Part shown: one piece after another, positions 34,519-41,908 of the stretch
How the letters are laid out: every line of letters starts with the position of its first letter
How positions within the stretch are numbered: position 1 is the stretch's first letter
Assembly: GCF_018070075.1 (NCBI RefSeq)
Contig: NZ_JAGPXE010000004.1
Span: 310,001 to 374,000, forward strand
Reading direction: 5' to 3'
DNA from: Saccharopolyspora endophytica
GTDB lineage: Bacteria; Actinomycetota; Actinomycetes; Mycobacteriales; Pseudonocardiaceae
Length of the DNA: 64,000 nt
Notes under the pieces: generated by a model
What the model was told of the DNA's origin: nothing
Databases searched by the model: none
Seen by the model: the letters and a program-made list of their open reading frames with translations, nothing else
Translations under genes and position numbers: made by a program

Positions 34519-36090
34519 TCAGCAGGACTTGGTCCAGGCGCACTCCAGGGCACTTTCGTCGCGCGGGGTGCTCGGGTCGTCGGGCTCCGTGCGCAGCTGC
34601 GGCACCCGCGGGCGCCCGCGCGGCTGGTCGGCGGCGCCGTTGTGCTCGGCGAGCCGGACCGCGATCGCGTCCTCCAGGTCCTGCGGGGTGTCGGAGAGGA
34701 AGTCGTTGAACACCACCGAGAACACCAGCCTGCGACCGTCAGCAGCGGTGACGTAGCCCGACAGCGAGGTGACACCGGTCAGCGAACCGGTTTTGGCGTG
34801 CACGTTGCCGGCCGCGGCGGTGTCGGCCATCCGGTTGCGCAGGGTGCCGCCGACCATCCTGTCCGGTGCTCCGGCGACGGGCAGGGCGTCGTAGAAGGTC
34901 TGGGCCCACGGGCGTTGCGAGGCGTTGTCCAGCAGCAGGGCGAGCTGATCCGGGGTGACGCCGTCCATCCGGGACAGCCCTGATCCGTCCACCAGGCGCA
35001 GCGCATCGGCGTCCACGCCGAGCCCGCGCAGCTTCTCGGTGAGCACGCCCGTCCCGGCCGCCCAGCTCCCCTCCCCGGCCTGCTCGCGGCCCATGGCCTT
35101 GACCAGGACCTCGGCGTGGCCGTTGTTGCTGAGCTTGAGGAACGGCACCAGCAACTCGCGCAGCGGCATCGACTCGCGCGCGGCCAGCTCGCGGGCGCCC
35201 GGTGGGGCGGCGGCCTTGCCGGTCCCGGTGACGGTGATGCCTCGCGCGGCCAGGGCGCGGGCGAAGACGTCGGTGGCGTAGGCGGTCGCGTCGGGCACGG
35301 CCACCCACTCCTCGACCGGCGCGGCACCGACCGGGACGGTCCCGGTCACCACGACCCGGCCGCTGTGGTGGTCGCGGGTGATGGCGAGGTCGGGTTCGCC
35401 CTCGGCGGCGGTGGTGGCGCGGTTGTCGACGCTCAGCGCACCGGTTCCCGGGTCGAGCGCGACCTCCGGTGCCTGGCCCGGCGCGGTGGGCGTGACCCGC
35501 ACGATCGCGCTGCCGGCGTCGTAGTCGGTGTCCGGCGCCGCGCTCAGCGCCGAGACCGGCGCCGAGTAGTAGTAGGGCTCGTCGTCCCAGGCCCAGCCGG
35601 TGCCCAGCGGGACGTCGTCGAACCAGGTGTCGTCGGCCAGCAGCCGGCCGCGCACCTCGCGAACGCCCTGCTCGGCGATCTGGGCGGCGAGCCGGTCGTA
35701 GTCGGCGGCCAGCATCGTCGGGTCGCCCGTTCCGCGCAGGTGGAGATCGCCCAGCAACGTCGGGCCCTGCTGCGCGGCGTCGCTGAGCACCTGCGTGCGG
35801 AACCGGTAGTCGGGCCCGAGGGATTCCAGCGCTGCCGCCGCGGTGAACAGCTTCGCGTTGGAGGCCGGCGTGGCGCGGTCGGTGGCCTGCCTGCTGTAGA
35901 GGATCTCGTCGGTGGCCGGGTCGCGGACCACGACCCCGGCCTGCGCTCCGCCGAGCCTGGGGTCGGCCAGGATGTCGTCGAGGTCGACCTTCAGCGCGTC
36001 CACCCCGGTCGGCGCCGCACCCGTGGAGGGCACCGCCACCAGCGGGAACGCCACCGCCAACCCGACCACGAACGCCCACCGTCTGCACAT
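34519..36090 (-). CDS. dacB: D-alanyl-D-alanine carboxypeptidase/endopeptidase, PBP4 type
   Basis: 523 aa, ATG at 36090 behind GAGGAG. Signal peptide about 1-26 (VVGLAVAFPLVAVPSTGA). Peptidase family S13: catalytic Ser-X-X-Lys in ASNAKLFTAA, the SNN motif in FLKLSNNGHAEV, and the third motif HAKTGSLTG. It also has the inserted beta-rich domain typical of class C low-molecular-weight penicillin-binding proteins. Acts outside the membrane, trimming or cleaving peptidoglycan peptides. Downstream of LysE across the 36.2-36.5 kb repeat array. Confidence 0.9.
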   Translation of the reverse strand: MCRRWAFVVGLAVAFPLVAVPSTGAAPTGVDALKVDLDDILADPRLGGAQAGVVVRDPATDEILYSRQATDRATPASNAKLFTAAAALESLGPDYRFRTQVLSDAAQQGPTLLGDLHLRGTGDPTMLAADYDRLAAQIAEQGVREVRGRLLADDTWFDDVPLGTGWAWDDEPYYYSAPVSALSAAPDTDYDAGSAIVRVTPTAPGQAPEVALDPGTGALSVDNRATTAAEGEPDLAITRDHHSGRVVVTGTVPVGAAPVEEWVAVPDATAYATDVFARALAARGITVTGTGKAAAPPGARELAARESMPLRELLVPFLKLSNNGHAEVLVKAMGREQAGEGSWAAGTGVLTEKLRGLGVDADALRLVDGSGLSRMDGVTPDQLALLLDNASQRPWAQTFYDALPVAGAPDRMVGGTLRNRMADTAAAGNVHAKTGSLTGVTSLSGYVTAADGRRLVFSVVFNDFLSDTPQDLEDAIAVRLAEHNGAADQPRGRPRVPQLRTEPDDPSTPRDESALECAWTKSC

Positions 36091-36218
36091 GCCCGCTCCT
36101 CTCCGAGATCACGGAGACTAGGCACCCCAGATGTGAAAGGTCAACAAAACCAACCCAAAAGCCGCAAAAGAAAAACCACCCCACCCCCGCACCCGGAACC
36201 CCGCAGCGATCAGGCCCC

Positions 36219-36545
36219 GGAATACCGCAGTAATCCGGGACCTGAATACGGCAGTAATCCGGACCCGGACCCAGAACCGAAGTTAGCCGACTGCGACCGA
36301 AGTGACCGCAGCCAGCGGACGCGGCTGCCGCGAGGACGGAATACCGCAGTAATCCGGGACCTGAATACGGCGGTAATCCGGGTGCGAACCCGGAACCGAA
36401 GTCGGCCGACTGCGACCAGAGGGACCGCAGCCAGGGAACGCGGCTGCCTGGGGACGGAATACCGCAGTAATCGGGGGTCTGAATACTGCGGTATTCCGGG
36501 TGGAGTGAGGTTCGGGGTCAGCCGACTGCGATTGAGGTGGCCATG
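36219..36545. repeat. Tandem repeat of about 119 bp with palindromic submotifs, reaching into lysE
   Basis: Units begin at about 36219, 36338 and 36456 (periods 119 and 118 bp). Each has GGAATACCGCAGTAAT, then GAATACGGCAGTAATCC (or a close relative), then a GAACCGAAG-AGCCGACTGCGA segment and a GCGGCTGCC spacer. The third unit is partial and runs into the 3' end of the LysE gene, where the same AGCCGACTGCGA stretch encodes the last residues and stop. Two full units plus this partial one. Confidence 0.85.
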
Positions 36546-37126
36546 GCCAGGAGGGCGCCGCCGCAGCAGCGCTCGAAGACCGCGCGGCGCTTGGGGCTCG
36601 CCAGGAACGCGGCCAGTCGACCGACGGACGGGACGACGACCAGCCACCACGCGGCGAAGGCCATCACCGCGACGCCGCTGAGCAGCGCGGCCTGCGGCAT
36701 CGGTGCCGCGCTCGGGTCCATCGCCTGCGGCAGCAGCGTCAGGAACGTCAGCATCACCTTCGGGTTGAGCACGTCGGTGAGCAGCCCGCGCAGGAACACC
36801 CCGCGGCCGGAACGCGGCTGCTCGACCGCGGTCTCGGCCGGGTGGGAACCGGCGTGGCGCAGCATCTGCAGCGCCATCCACCCCAGGTAGGCCACACCCA
36901 GCCCCTTGACCACGAACAGCGCCGCCGGCACGGCCGCGACCAGCGCCGACAAGCCGAGGGTGGCGGCAGTGGCGTGCAGCAGCAGCCCGCAGTTCACGCC
37001 CGCCGCGGCCAGCCATCCGTACCTGCGACCGCTGGCCGCGTTGCGGGTCACCAGGACGAAGTCGGGACCGGGGACCAGCACGATGACCAGCAGCGCCAGC
37101 AGGAACGACCCCCAGGCGATGTGCAC
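36518..37126 (-). CDS. LysE/RhtB-family amino-acid exporter
   Basis: 202 aa, GTG at 37126 with AAGGAG seven bases upstream. Six membrane helices; family signature VLVPGPDFVLVTRNAASGRRYG at the N-terminus and LLTDVLNPKVMLTFLTLLPQ in the middle. Exports amino acids or derivatives. Divergent from an Lrp/AsnC gene, the classic LysG-LysE-like arrangement, so it is likely induced by its substrate through that regulator. Its 3' end lies in the tandem repeat array. Confidence 0.85.
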   Translation of the reverse strand: MHIAWGSFLLALLVIVLVPGPDFVLVTRNAASGRRYGWLAAAGVNCGLLLHATAATLGLSALVAAVPAALFVVKGLGVAYLGWMALQMLRHAGSHPAETAVEQPRSGRGVFLRGLLTDVLNPKVMLTFLTLLPQAMDPSAAPMPQAALLSGVAVMAFAAWWLVVVPSVGRLAAFLASPKRRAVFERCCGGALLAMATSIAVG

Positions 37127-37218
37127 GACGAACTCCTTCGAAATTTCGGGGAAGCAGATGCGAAGATTCTCCGACGATGGTTCGCCTGCTTTCGAGCTCC
37201 CACGTAGGATGTTCGGTT

Positions 37219-37722
37219 ATGAGTGAATCCGTAGAACTGGATTCGGTTGACTGGTGGATTCTGGAGGAGTTGCAGAACGACGCGACCCTGCCGAACCGCA
37301 CCCTCGCCGAACGGATCGGGCTGGCACCGTCCAGCTGCCTGCAACGCGTCCGCAGGCTGCGAGAACAGGGAGTGATCACCGGGTCGCACATCGACGTCGA
37401 CCCGGCCTCGACGGGACTGGCGCTGGAGGCGGTGGTGGCGGTCAACGTCCGCCCGCACACCCGCCAGATCGTGGATCAGTTCCGCGAGTTCGTCATGGCC
37501 CAGCCGGAGACCCGCTCACTGCTGCACGTGAGCGGCCAAGCCGACTTCCTGCTGCACGTCGCGGTGGCCGACACCAAGCACCTGCAGGAGTTCCTCGTCG
37601 ACAAGCTCGCGTCCCGAACCGAGGTCCGCAACTTCACCAGCTCGATCGTCCTGGAACAACTCCGCACCAGAGCCCTCACAGCCCCCAAGCACCTGCGCCC
37701 CAAACGCCGCAGACGCACGTGA
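37219..37722 (+). CDS. Lrp/AsnC-family transcriptional regulator
   Basis: 167 aa from ATG at 37219. Winged helix at the N-terminus (DSVDWWILEELQNDATLPNR, IGLAPSSCLQRVRRLREQGVI) and a C-terminal RAM ligand domain (VVAVNVRPHT, VSGQADFLLHVAVAD). Basic tail RPKRRRRT. Regulates the divergent exporter most likely; amino-acid sensing is inferred. Confidence 0.87.
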   Translation: MSESVELDSVDWWILEELQNDATLPNRTLAERIGLAPSSCLQRVRRLREQGVITGSHIDVDPASTGLALEAVVAVNVRPHTRQIVDQFREFVMAQPETRSLLHVSGQADFLLHVAVADTKHLQEFLVDKLASRTEVRNFTSSIVLEQLRTRALTAPKHLRPKRRRRT

Positions 37723-37740
37723 GCACCGAAGGCACTTCGT

Positions 37741-37775
37741 CAAGTGCGGGACTCAGCTCGCACCGCCGCCACCCC
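37741..37775. repeat. Solo flank of the structured repeat (possible empty site)
   Basis: AAGTGCGGGACTCAG followed by CTCGCACCGCC matches the left flank of copies 1 and 4 (GTGTGGGACTCAGCCCGCACCGCC, written here in parts), but the stem-loop core is missing and GCCACCCC follows. Either a remnant or an uninserted target site. Confidence 0.6.
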
Positions 37776-37826
37776 AGGCATCAGACCCACCGACACCACC
37801 ACGACCCGGCCCCCGCAGGTGATCAC

Positions 37827-37945
37827 CCGAACTTCAGTGGAACTCGGACACCCGATTTCAGTGGAAACCCGGAACCTGACTTCAGTGGAACTCGAGAACC
37901 CGATTTCAGTGGAAGTCCGGGATCTGATTTCACTGAAATCGGGGG
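37827..37945. repeat. Five units of the TTTCAGTGGAA repeat
   Basis: Units of 22-25 bp (starts near 37827, 37852, 37875, 37899, 37922), each CCGA-TTCAGTGGAA-TCGG-like. The last is in the inverse sense. Each is an imperfect palindrome. Convergent gap between the Lrp and TesB genes. Confidence 0.85.
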
Positions 37946-37989
37946 GCTGCACGGGAGTGGGCGCGTGGCGGAGGCGGGACGACGTCAGG

Positions 37990-38934
37990 TCAGTCGTTGA
38001 CGCGGAGGAGGCCCTCTTGGACGACCGTGGCGACCAGCTGGCCGTCCTGGGAGAAGAAGCGGCCGGTGGCCAGACCGCGACCGCCGGAGGCGCTCGGCGA
38101 GGCGCAGTCGTAGAGGAACCACTCATCAGCGCGGAAGCGGCGGTGGAACCACATCGCGTGGTCCAGGCTCGCGCCGACCACGTTGTCCAGGCCCCAGTAG
38201 ACGCCGTGCCGCGCGAGGGGCGCGTCCAGCAGCGTCATGTCGGAGGCGAAGGCGGCGATGCAGACGTGCAGCAGGTGGTCGTCCGGCACGGCCAGGGCGC
38301 CGTCGGCGCGCATCCACACCTGGTTGCGGGCCTCGCGCGGGCCGTTCTCGCGGCTCACCCACGGCGGCTCGGTGACGTAGCGGACGTCGATCGGGCGGGG
38401 CTGCGGCGGGCCGAGCTTCGACAGCGACTCGCCGAGCCGCTCGCCGAACGTCGGCAGCGATTCGGGGTCGGGGACCTCGGGCATCGGCTCGGCGTGGTCG
38501 ATGCCGTCCTCGTCGAGCTGGAACGACGCCGAGAGGGAGAAGATCGTCTTGCCGCGCTGCAGCGCGACCACGCGGCGCGTGGTGAACGAACGACCGTCAC
38601 GGGTGCGGTCGACCTCGTAGACGATCGGGATGCTCGGGTCGCCGGGCCGGATGAAGTACGCGTGCAGCGAGTGCACCCGTCGCTCCTCCGGCACCGTGCG
38701 ACCGGCGGCGACCAGCGCCTGTCCGGCGACCTGGCCGCCGAAGACGCGAATGGTCGAGGAAGCGGGGCTGACACCGCGGAAGATGTTCTCCTCGATGCGC
38801 TCCAGGTCCAGCAGCGCGACCAGGCTGTCCAGCACGGGTTGGCCGTGCGGCACGCCGTTGACGTCCACCGGAACCTCGCCCTGCAGGTGGGTTCCGGCCG
38901 GGTCGGCTGCTGCGGCCCTGGCCGCTTCGGTCAC
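37990..38934 (-). CDS. tesB: Acyl-CoA thioesterase II
   Basis: 314 aa, GTG at 38934 after GAGGAG. Double hot-dog fold: N-terminal ENIFRGVSPASSTIRVFGGQVAGQALVAA, then SLHAYFIRPGDPSIPIVYEVD, and C-terminal GASLDHAMWFHRRFRADEWFLYDC, where Asp/Gln/Thr catalytic positions are expected. Hydrolyses medium and long acyl-CoA. Next to pyruvate kinase (66 nt), same strand; no obvious shared pathway. Confidence 0.9.
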   Translation of the reverse strand: MTEAARAAAADPAGTHLQGEVPVDVNGVPHGQPVLDSLVALLDLERIEENIFRGVSPASSTIRVFGGQVAGQALVAAGRTVPEERRVHSLHAYFIRPGDPSIPIVYEVDRTRDGRSFTTRRVVALQRGKTIFSLSASFQLDEDGIDHAEPMPEVPDPESLPTFGERLGESLSKLGPPQPRPIDVRYVTEPPWVSRENGPREARNQVWMRADGALAVPDDHLLHVCIAAFASDMTLLDAPLARHGVYWGLDNVVGASLDHAMWFHRRFRADEWFLYDCASPSASGGRGLATGRFFSQDGQLVATVVQEGLLRVND

Positions 38935-39000
38935 TGCGTGCTCCTCGGGTAGTGCGCCCGACCGGCCGGACGGGAGCTGGTGCTCCCGTCCGAAGGCCGA

Positions 39001-40422
39001 TCAGACGTGGTCTTCTTCGCCCAGCCGGTGCACGCGGATGAGGTTGGTCGAACCGACCGTGCCCGGCGGCGAACCGGCGACGACCACGACCATGTCGCCG
39101 CGCTGCGACCGGCCCAGCGACAACATCGCCTGGTCGACCTGCCGCACCATCTGGTCCGTTGTGTCCACCTTAGGCACCAAGAACGTTTCCGTCCCCCAAG
39201 TGAGAGCGAGCTGACTCCGCACGGACTCCTCGGGGGTGAACGCCAGCAGCGGCAGGCGGGTGTGCAGTCGCGCGAGCCGGCGCACGGTGTCGCCGGACTG
39301 CGTGAAGGCCACCAGAGCCTTGGCGTTGAGGCGCTCGCCGATGTCGCGCGCCGCGTAGGAGATCACGCCGCGCTTGGTGCGCGGGACGTGGCTCAGCGGC
39401 GGCGGCGTGGGCGAACCGGATTCCACGGCCTCGACGATGCGGGCCATGGTCTGCACGGTCTCGATCGGGTAGCGGCCGACGCTGGTCTCGCCGGACAGCA
39501 TCACCGCGTCGGCGCCGTCGAGGACCGCGTTGGCGACGTCGGAGGTCTCGGCCCGGGTCGGGCGCGAGTTCTGGATCATCGAGTCCAGCATCTGGGTGGC
39601 CACGATGACCGGCTTGGCGTTCTCCCGCGCGATGCGGATCGCCTTCTTCTGGACCAGCGGGACGTGCTCGAGCGGGAGCTCCACGCCGAGGTCACCGCGG
39701 GCGACCATGACACCGTCGAAGGCCAGCACGATGGCTTCGAGGTTGTCCACCGCCTCCGGCTTCTCCAGCTTCGCGATGACCGGTGCGCGGCGGCCGACGC
39801 GGTCCATGACCTGGTGGACCAGGTCGATGTCGGCGGGGCTGCGCACGAACGACAGCGCGATGAAGTCCACGCCCAGCTCGAGCGCGAACTCCAGGTCCTC
39901 GATGTCCTTCTCGGACAGGGCCGGCACGGAGACGTCCATGCCCGGCAGGGAGATTCCCTTGTTGTCGGAGACGGGACCGCCCTCGGTCACCTCGCACACG
40001 ACATCGTTGTCCTCGACGGAGGTCACGACCATCGCGACCTTGCCGTCGTCGACCAGGAGCCGGTCGCCCTTCTTGGCGTCCTCGGCCAGGCCCTTGTAGG
40101 TGGTGGACACCCGGTCATGCGTGCCCTGCACGTCATCGACCGTGATGCGCACGACGTCGCCGGTTCGCCACTCGACCGGTCCGGCTGCGAACTTCCCGAG
40201 CCGGATCTTCGGTCCCTGCAGGTCTCCTAGGATGCCCACGGCGCGGCCGGATTCCTTCGCCGCGGCCCGGACCATGTCGTAGACCTGCTGGTGGTCGGCG
40301 TGGCTGCCGTGGCTGAAGTTCAGCCGGGCGACGTCCATTCCGCTGCTGACGAGCTCGGCCACCTTCTCCGGATTGGCGGTGGCGGGGCCCATGGTACAAA
40401 CGATCTTGGCTCGTCGACTCAC
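39001..40422 (-). CDS. pyk: Pyruvate kinase
   Basis: 473 aa, GTG at 40422. No good ribosome site; TACGCT ends nine bases before the start, so a leaderless mRNA is possible. Begins RRAKIVCTMGPAT; active-site motifs RLNFSHGSHADH, VIAKLEKPEAVDNL (catalytic Lys), GVMVARGDLGVELPLE and QMLDSMIQNSRPTRAETSDVANAVLDG. C-terminal allosteric domain complete. Last step of glycolysis. Confidence 0.95.
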   Translation of the reverse strand: MSRRAKIVCTMGPATANPEKVAELVSSGMDVARLNFSHGSHADHQQVYDMVRAAAKESGRAVGILGDLQGPKIRLGKFAAGPVEWRTGDVVRITVDDVQGTHDRVSTTYKGLAEDAKKGDRLLVDDGKVAMVVTSVEDNDVVCEVTEGGPVSDNKGISLPGMDVSVPALSEKDIEDLEFALELGVDFIALSFVRSPADIDLVHQVMDRVGRRAPVIAKLEKPEAVDNLEAIVLAFDGVMVARGDLGVELPLEHVPLVQKKAIRIARENAKPVIVATQMLDSMIQNSRPTRAETSDVANAVLDGADAVMLSGETSVGRYPIETVQTMARIVEAVESGSPTPPPLSHVPRTKRGVISYAARDIGERLNAKALVAFTQSGDTVRRLARLHTRLPLLAFTPEESVRSQLALTWGTETFLVPKVDTTDQMVRQVDQAMLSLGRSQRGDMVVVVAGSPPGTVGSTNLIRVHRLGEEDHV

Positions 40423-40487
40423 ATCACGTCAGCGTAGTCTCTCGCCGCCCGGGTGCAGCACTCAGCCACGCCCCAAGAAGCTGATCG

Positions 40488-40844
40488 GTGATTTCGTTGC
40501 TGGATCATTACAGAAACCAGCTCAAACGGCTTCCGCTCCTGATCGTGCTCCTGATCAGCGTGATCGTGCTGTTCACCCCGGAATCGGGCGTGCCCACGGC
40601 TCCGCCGGGGACCGACAAGGTGGTGCATTTCACCCTTTTCGCCGCGCTGGCGATCACCGGTCGCCTCGCCGGGTGGCGCACCTCGTCGCTGCTGCCCGCG
40701 CTCGTCGCCTACGCAGCCCTCTCGGAGGTGCTGCAGGGCGTGCTGCCGCTGGGGCGCAGCTGCGAACTCCTCGACGGCCTCGTGGACGTCGCGGGCGCCC
40801 TGGCCGGCTGGGCGGCGTTCGCCCTGAGGTCCAAGGCCCGTTGA
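40488..40844 (+). CDS. VanZ-like membrane protein
   Basis: 118 aa from GTG at 40488; no strong ribosome site. Three to four membrane helices. VanZ-type motif pieces: DKVVHFTLFAALAITGRL, then YAALSEVLQGVLPLGRSCE and DGLVDVAGALAGW. VanZ relatives are small membrane proteins linked to teicoplanin resistance in enterococci, but most have unknown roles. It is convergent with the DUF2461 gene across repeat copy 5. Confidence 0.75.
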   Translation: MISLLDHYRNQLKRLPLLIVLLISVIVLFTPESGVPTAPPGTDKVVHFTLFAALAITGRLAGWRTSSLLPALVAYAALSEVLQGVLPLGRSCELLDGLVDVAGALAGWAAFALRSKAR

Positions 40845-40849
40845 GGCAC

Positions 40850-41014
40850 GCGGCGGCGCCGCATCCTCTTTTCACCACCCTGGCAGCTGGCACCGCCGCG
40901 GGTTCTGAGCGGCTCTCTGGGGAGGACAGCCGAAGCGCCGTGTATTTGGCTGGCATACATCAGTCTCGGATCCCGGAGCCAGAGAGCCGCTCAGGTTCCG
41001 CCACCCGCACCGCC
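40850..41014 (-). repeat. Structured 3'-UTR repeat, copy 5
   Basis: Starts 30 nt after the DUF2461 stop. Main stem GAGCGGCTCTCTGG (40907-40920) with CCAGAGAGCCGCTC (40979-40992), perfect. Apical GTGTAT (40940-40945) with ATACAT (40955-40960) around a 9-nt loop. GCACCGCC repeats at 40890-40897 and 41007-41014. Distal hairpin GCGGC/GCCGC at 40850-40862 followed by CATCCTCTTTT. Confidence 0.87.
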
Positions 41015-41044
41015 CAGCAACCCAACCCAAGCAGCGACAAGCCC

Positions 41045-41710
41045 TCAGCGCCGCTTCTTCTCGGTGATGCCGACGTGGTCGGCGCACCACTGGTTGAGCT
41101 CGCGCACGGCCTCCCACGACTCGCGCACCCGTTGCAGGCAGTCGCGCTCGTGGAGCACGTCGTCGGGTTCCCAGGTGCGGGCCGCGTAGAGCGTCTTGTG
41201 CCGCAGCAGGTCCAGCCTCGGGTGATCGGGGGCGAAGCCGCGCGGGCGCGTCTGCAGCGTGCTCCCGGCGATCTCCCAGCCCTGCTCGGCGAGCGCGTCG
41301 AGCAGCCTTCGCAGCTCCTCGCCGTGGATCTCGGTGTCGACCGCCGCCCGGAACCGGGCCAGCTGGTCGGACTCGGTGTGGTAGCAGCCGCCCGCCACCA
41401 TCATCCCCTCCGGGCCGACCTCGACGTAGTAGGCGCCGCCGCCGCGCCCCTGCTCGATGACGGCTCCGCAGTGGGTCTTGTACGGCGACTTGTCGCGGCT
41501 GAACCGCACGTCGCGGAAGGGCCGGAACACCTTGCCCTTGCCGAACCCGGGCGCGAACTCGGGTTCCAGCTCGGCCAGCAGCGCCTCCATCGGCGCCCGC
41601 ACGTGCTCGGAGTAGAGCCGCTGGTTGTCCGCCCAGTAGGCCTTCGAGTTGTCCGCCAGGAGCCCTTCGTAGAACTCCACAACCCCGTCGCCGAAACCCT
41701 CGAACCTCAC
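41045..41710 (-). CDS. DUF2461 domain protein
   Basis: 221 aa. Full-length DUF2461 (TIGR02453-like): FYEGLLADNSKAYWADNQRLY, RPFRDVRFSRDKSPYKTHCGA, GAYYVEVGPEGMMVAGGCYH. Function unknown in the family, though the conserved charged motifs suggest an enzyme. Convergent with the VanZ-like gene. Followed 30 nt later by structured repeat copy 5. Confidence 0.88.
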   Translation of the reverse strand: MRFEGFGDGVVEFYEGLLADNSKAYWADNQRLYSEHVRAPMEALLAELEPEFAPGFGKGKVFRPFRDVRFSRDKSPYKTHCGAVIEQGRGGGAYYVEVGPEGMMVAGGCYHTESDQLARFRAAVDTEIHGEELRRLLDALAEQGWEIAGSTLQTRPRGFAPDHPRLDLLRHKTLYAARTWEPDDVLHERDCLQRVRESWEAVRELNQWCADHVGITEKKRR

Positions 41711-41908
41711 GCCTCGACCTTAGAGGGGCGATCAGACGCGCCGGTGCGGGTAGCCGACCTCCTCGTGGAAGGGAGCCGCGGAACCCCCGGCCGGGTGGAT
41801 TCCACGACTACTGCGGGGCGGCTGGTCTCCGAAGTCCCCTCGAAGGGATTACAGCGGCCGGGCGGATCAAGATCCCAGGTCAGCGGCCGATTCGCGAGCT
41901 AAGCTCGA

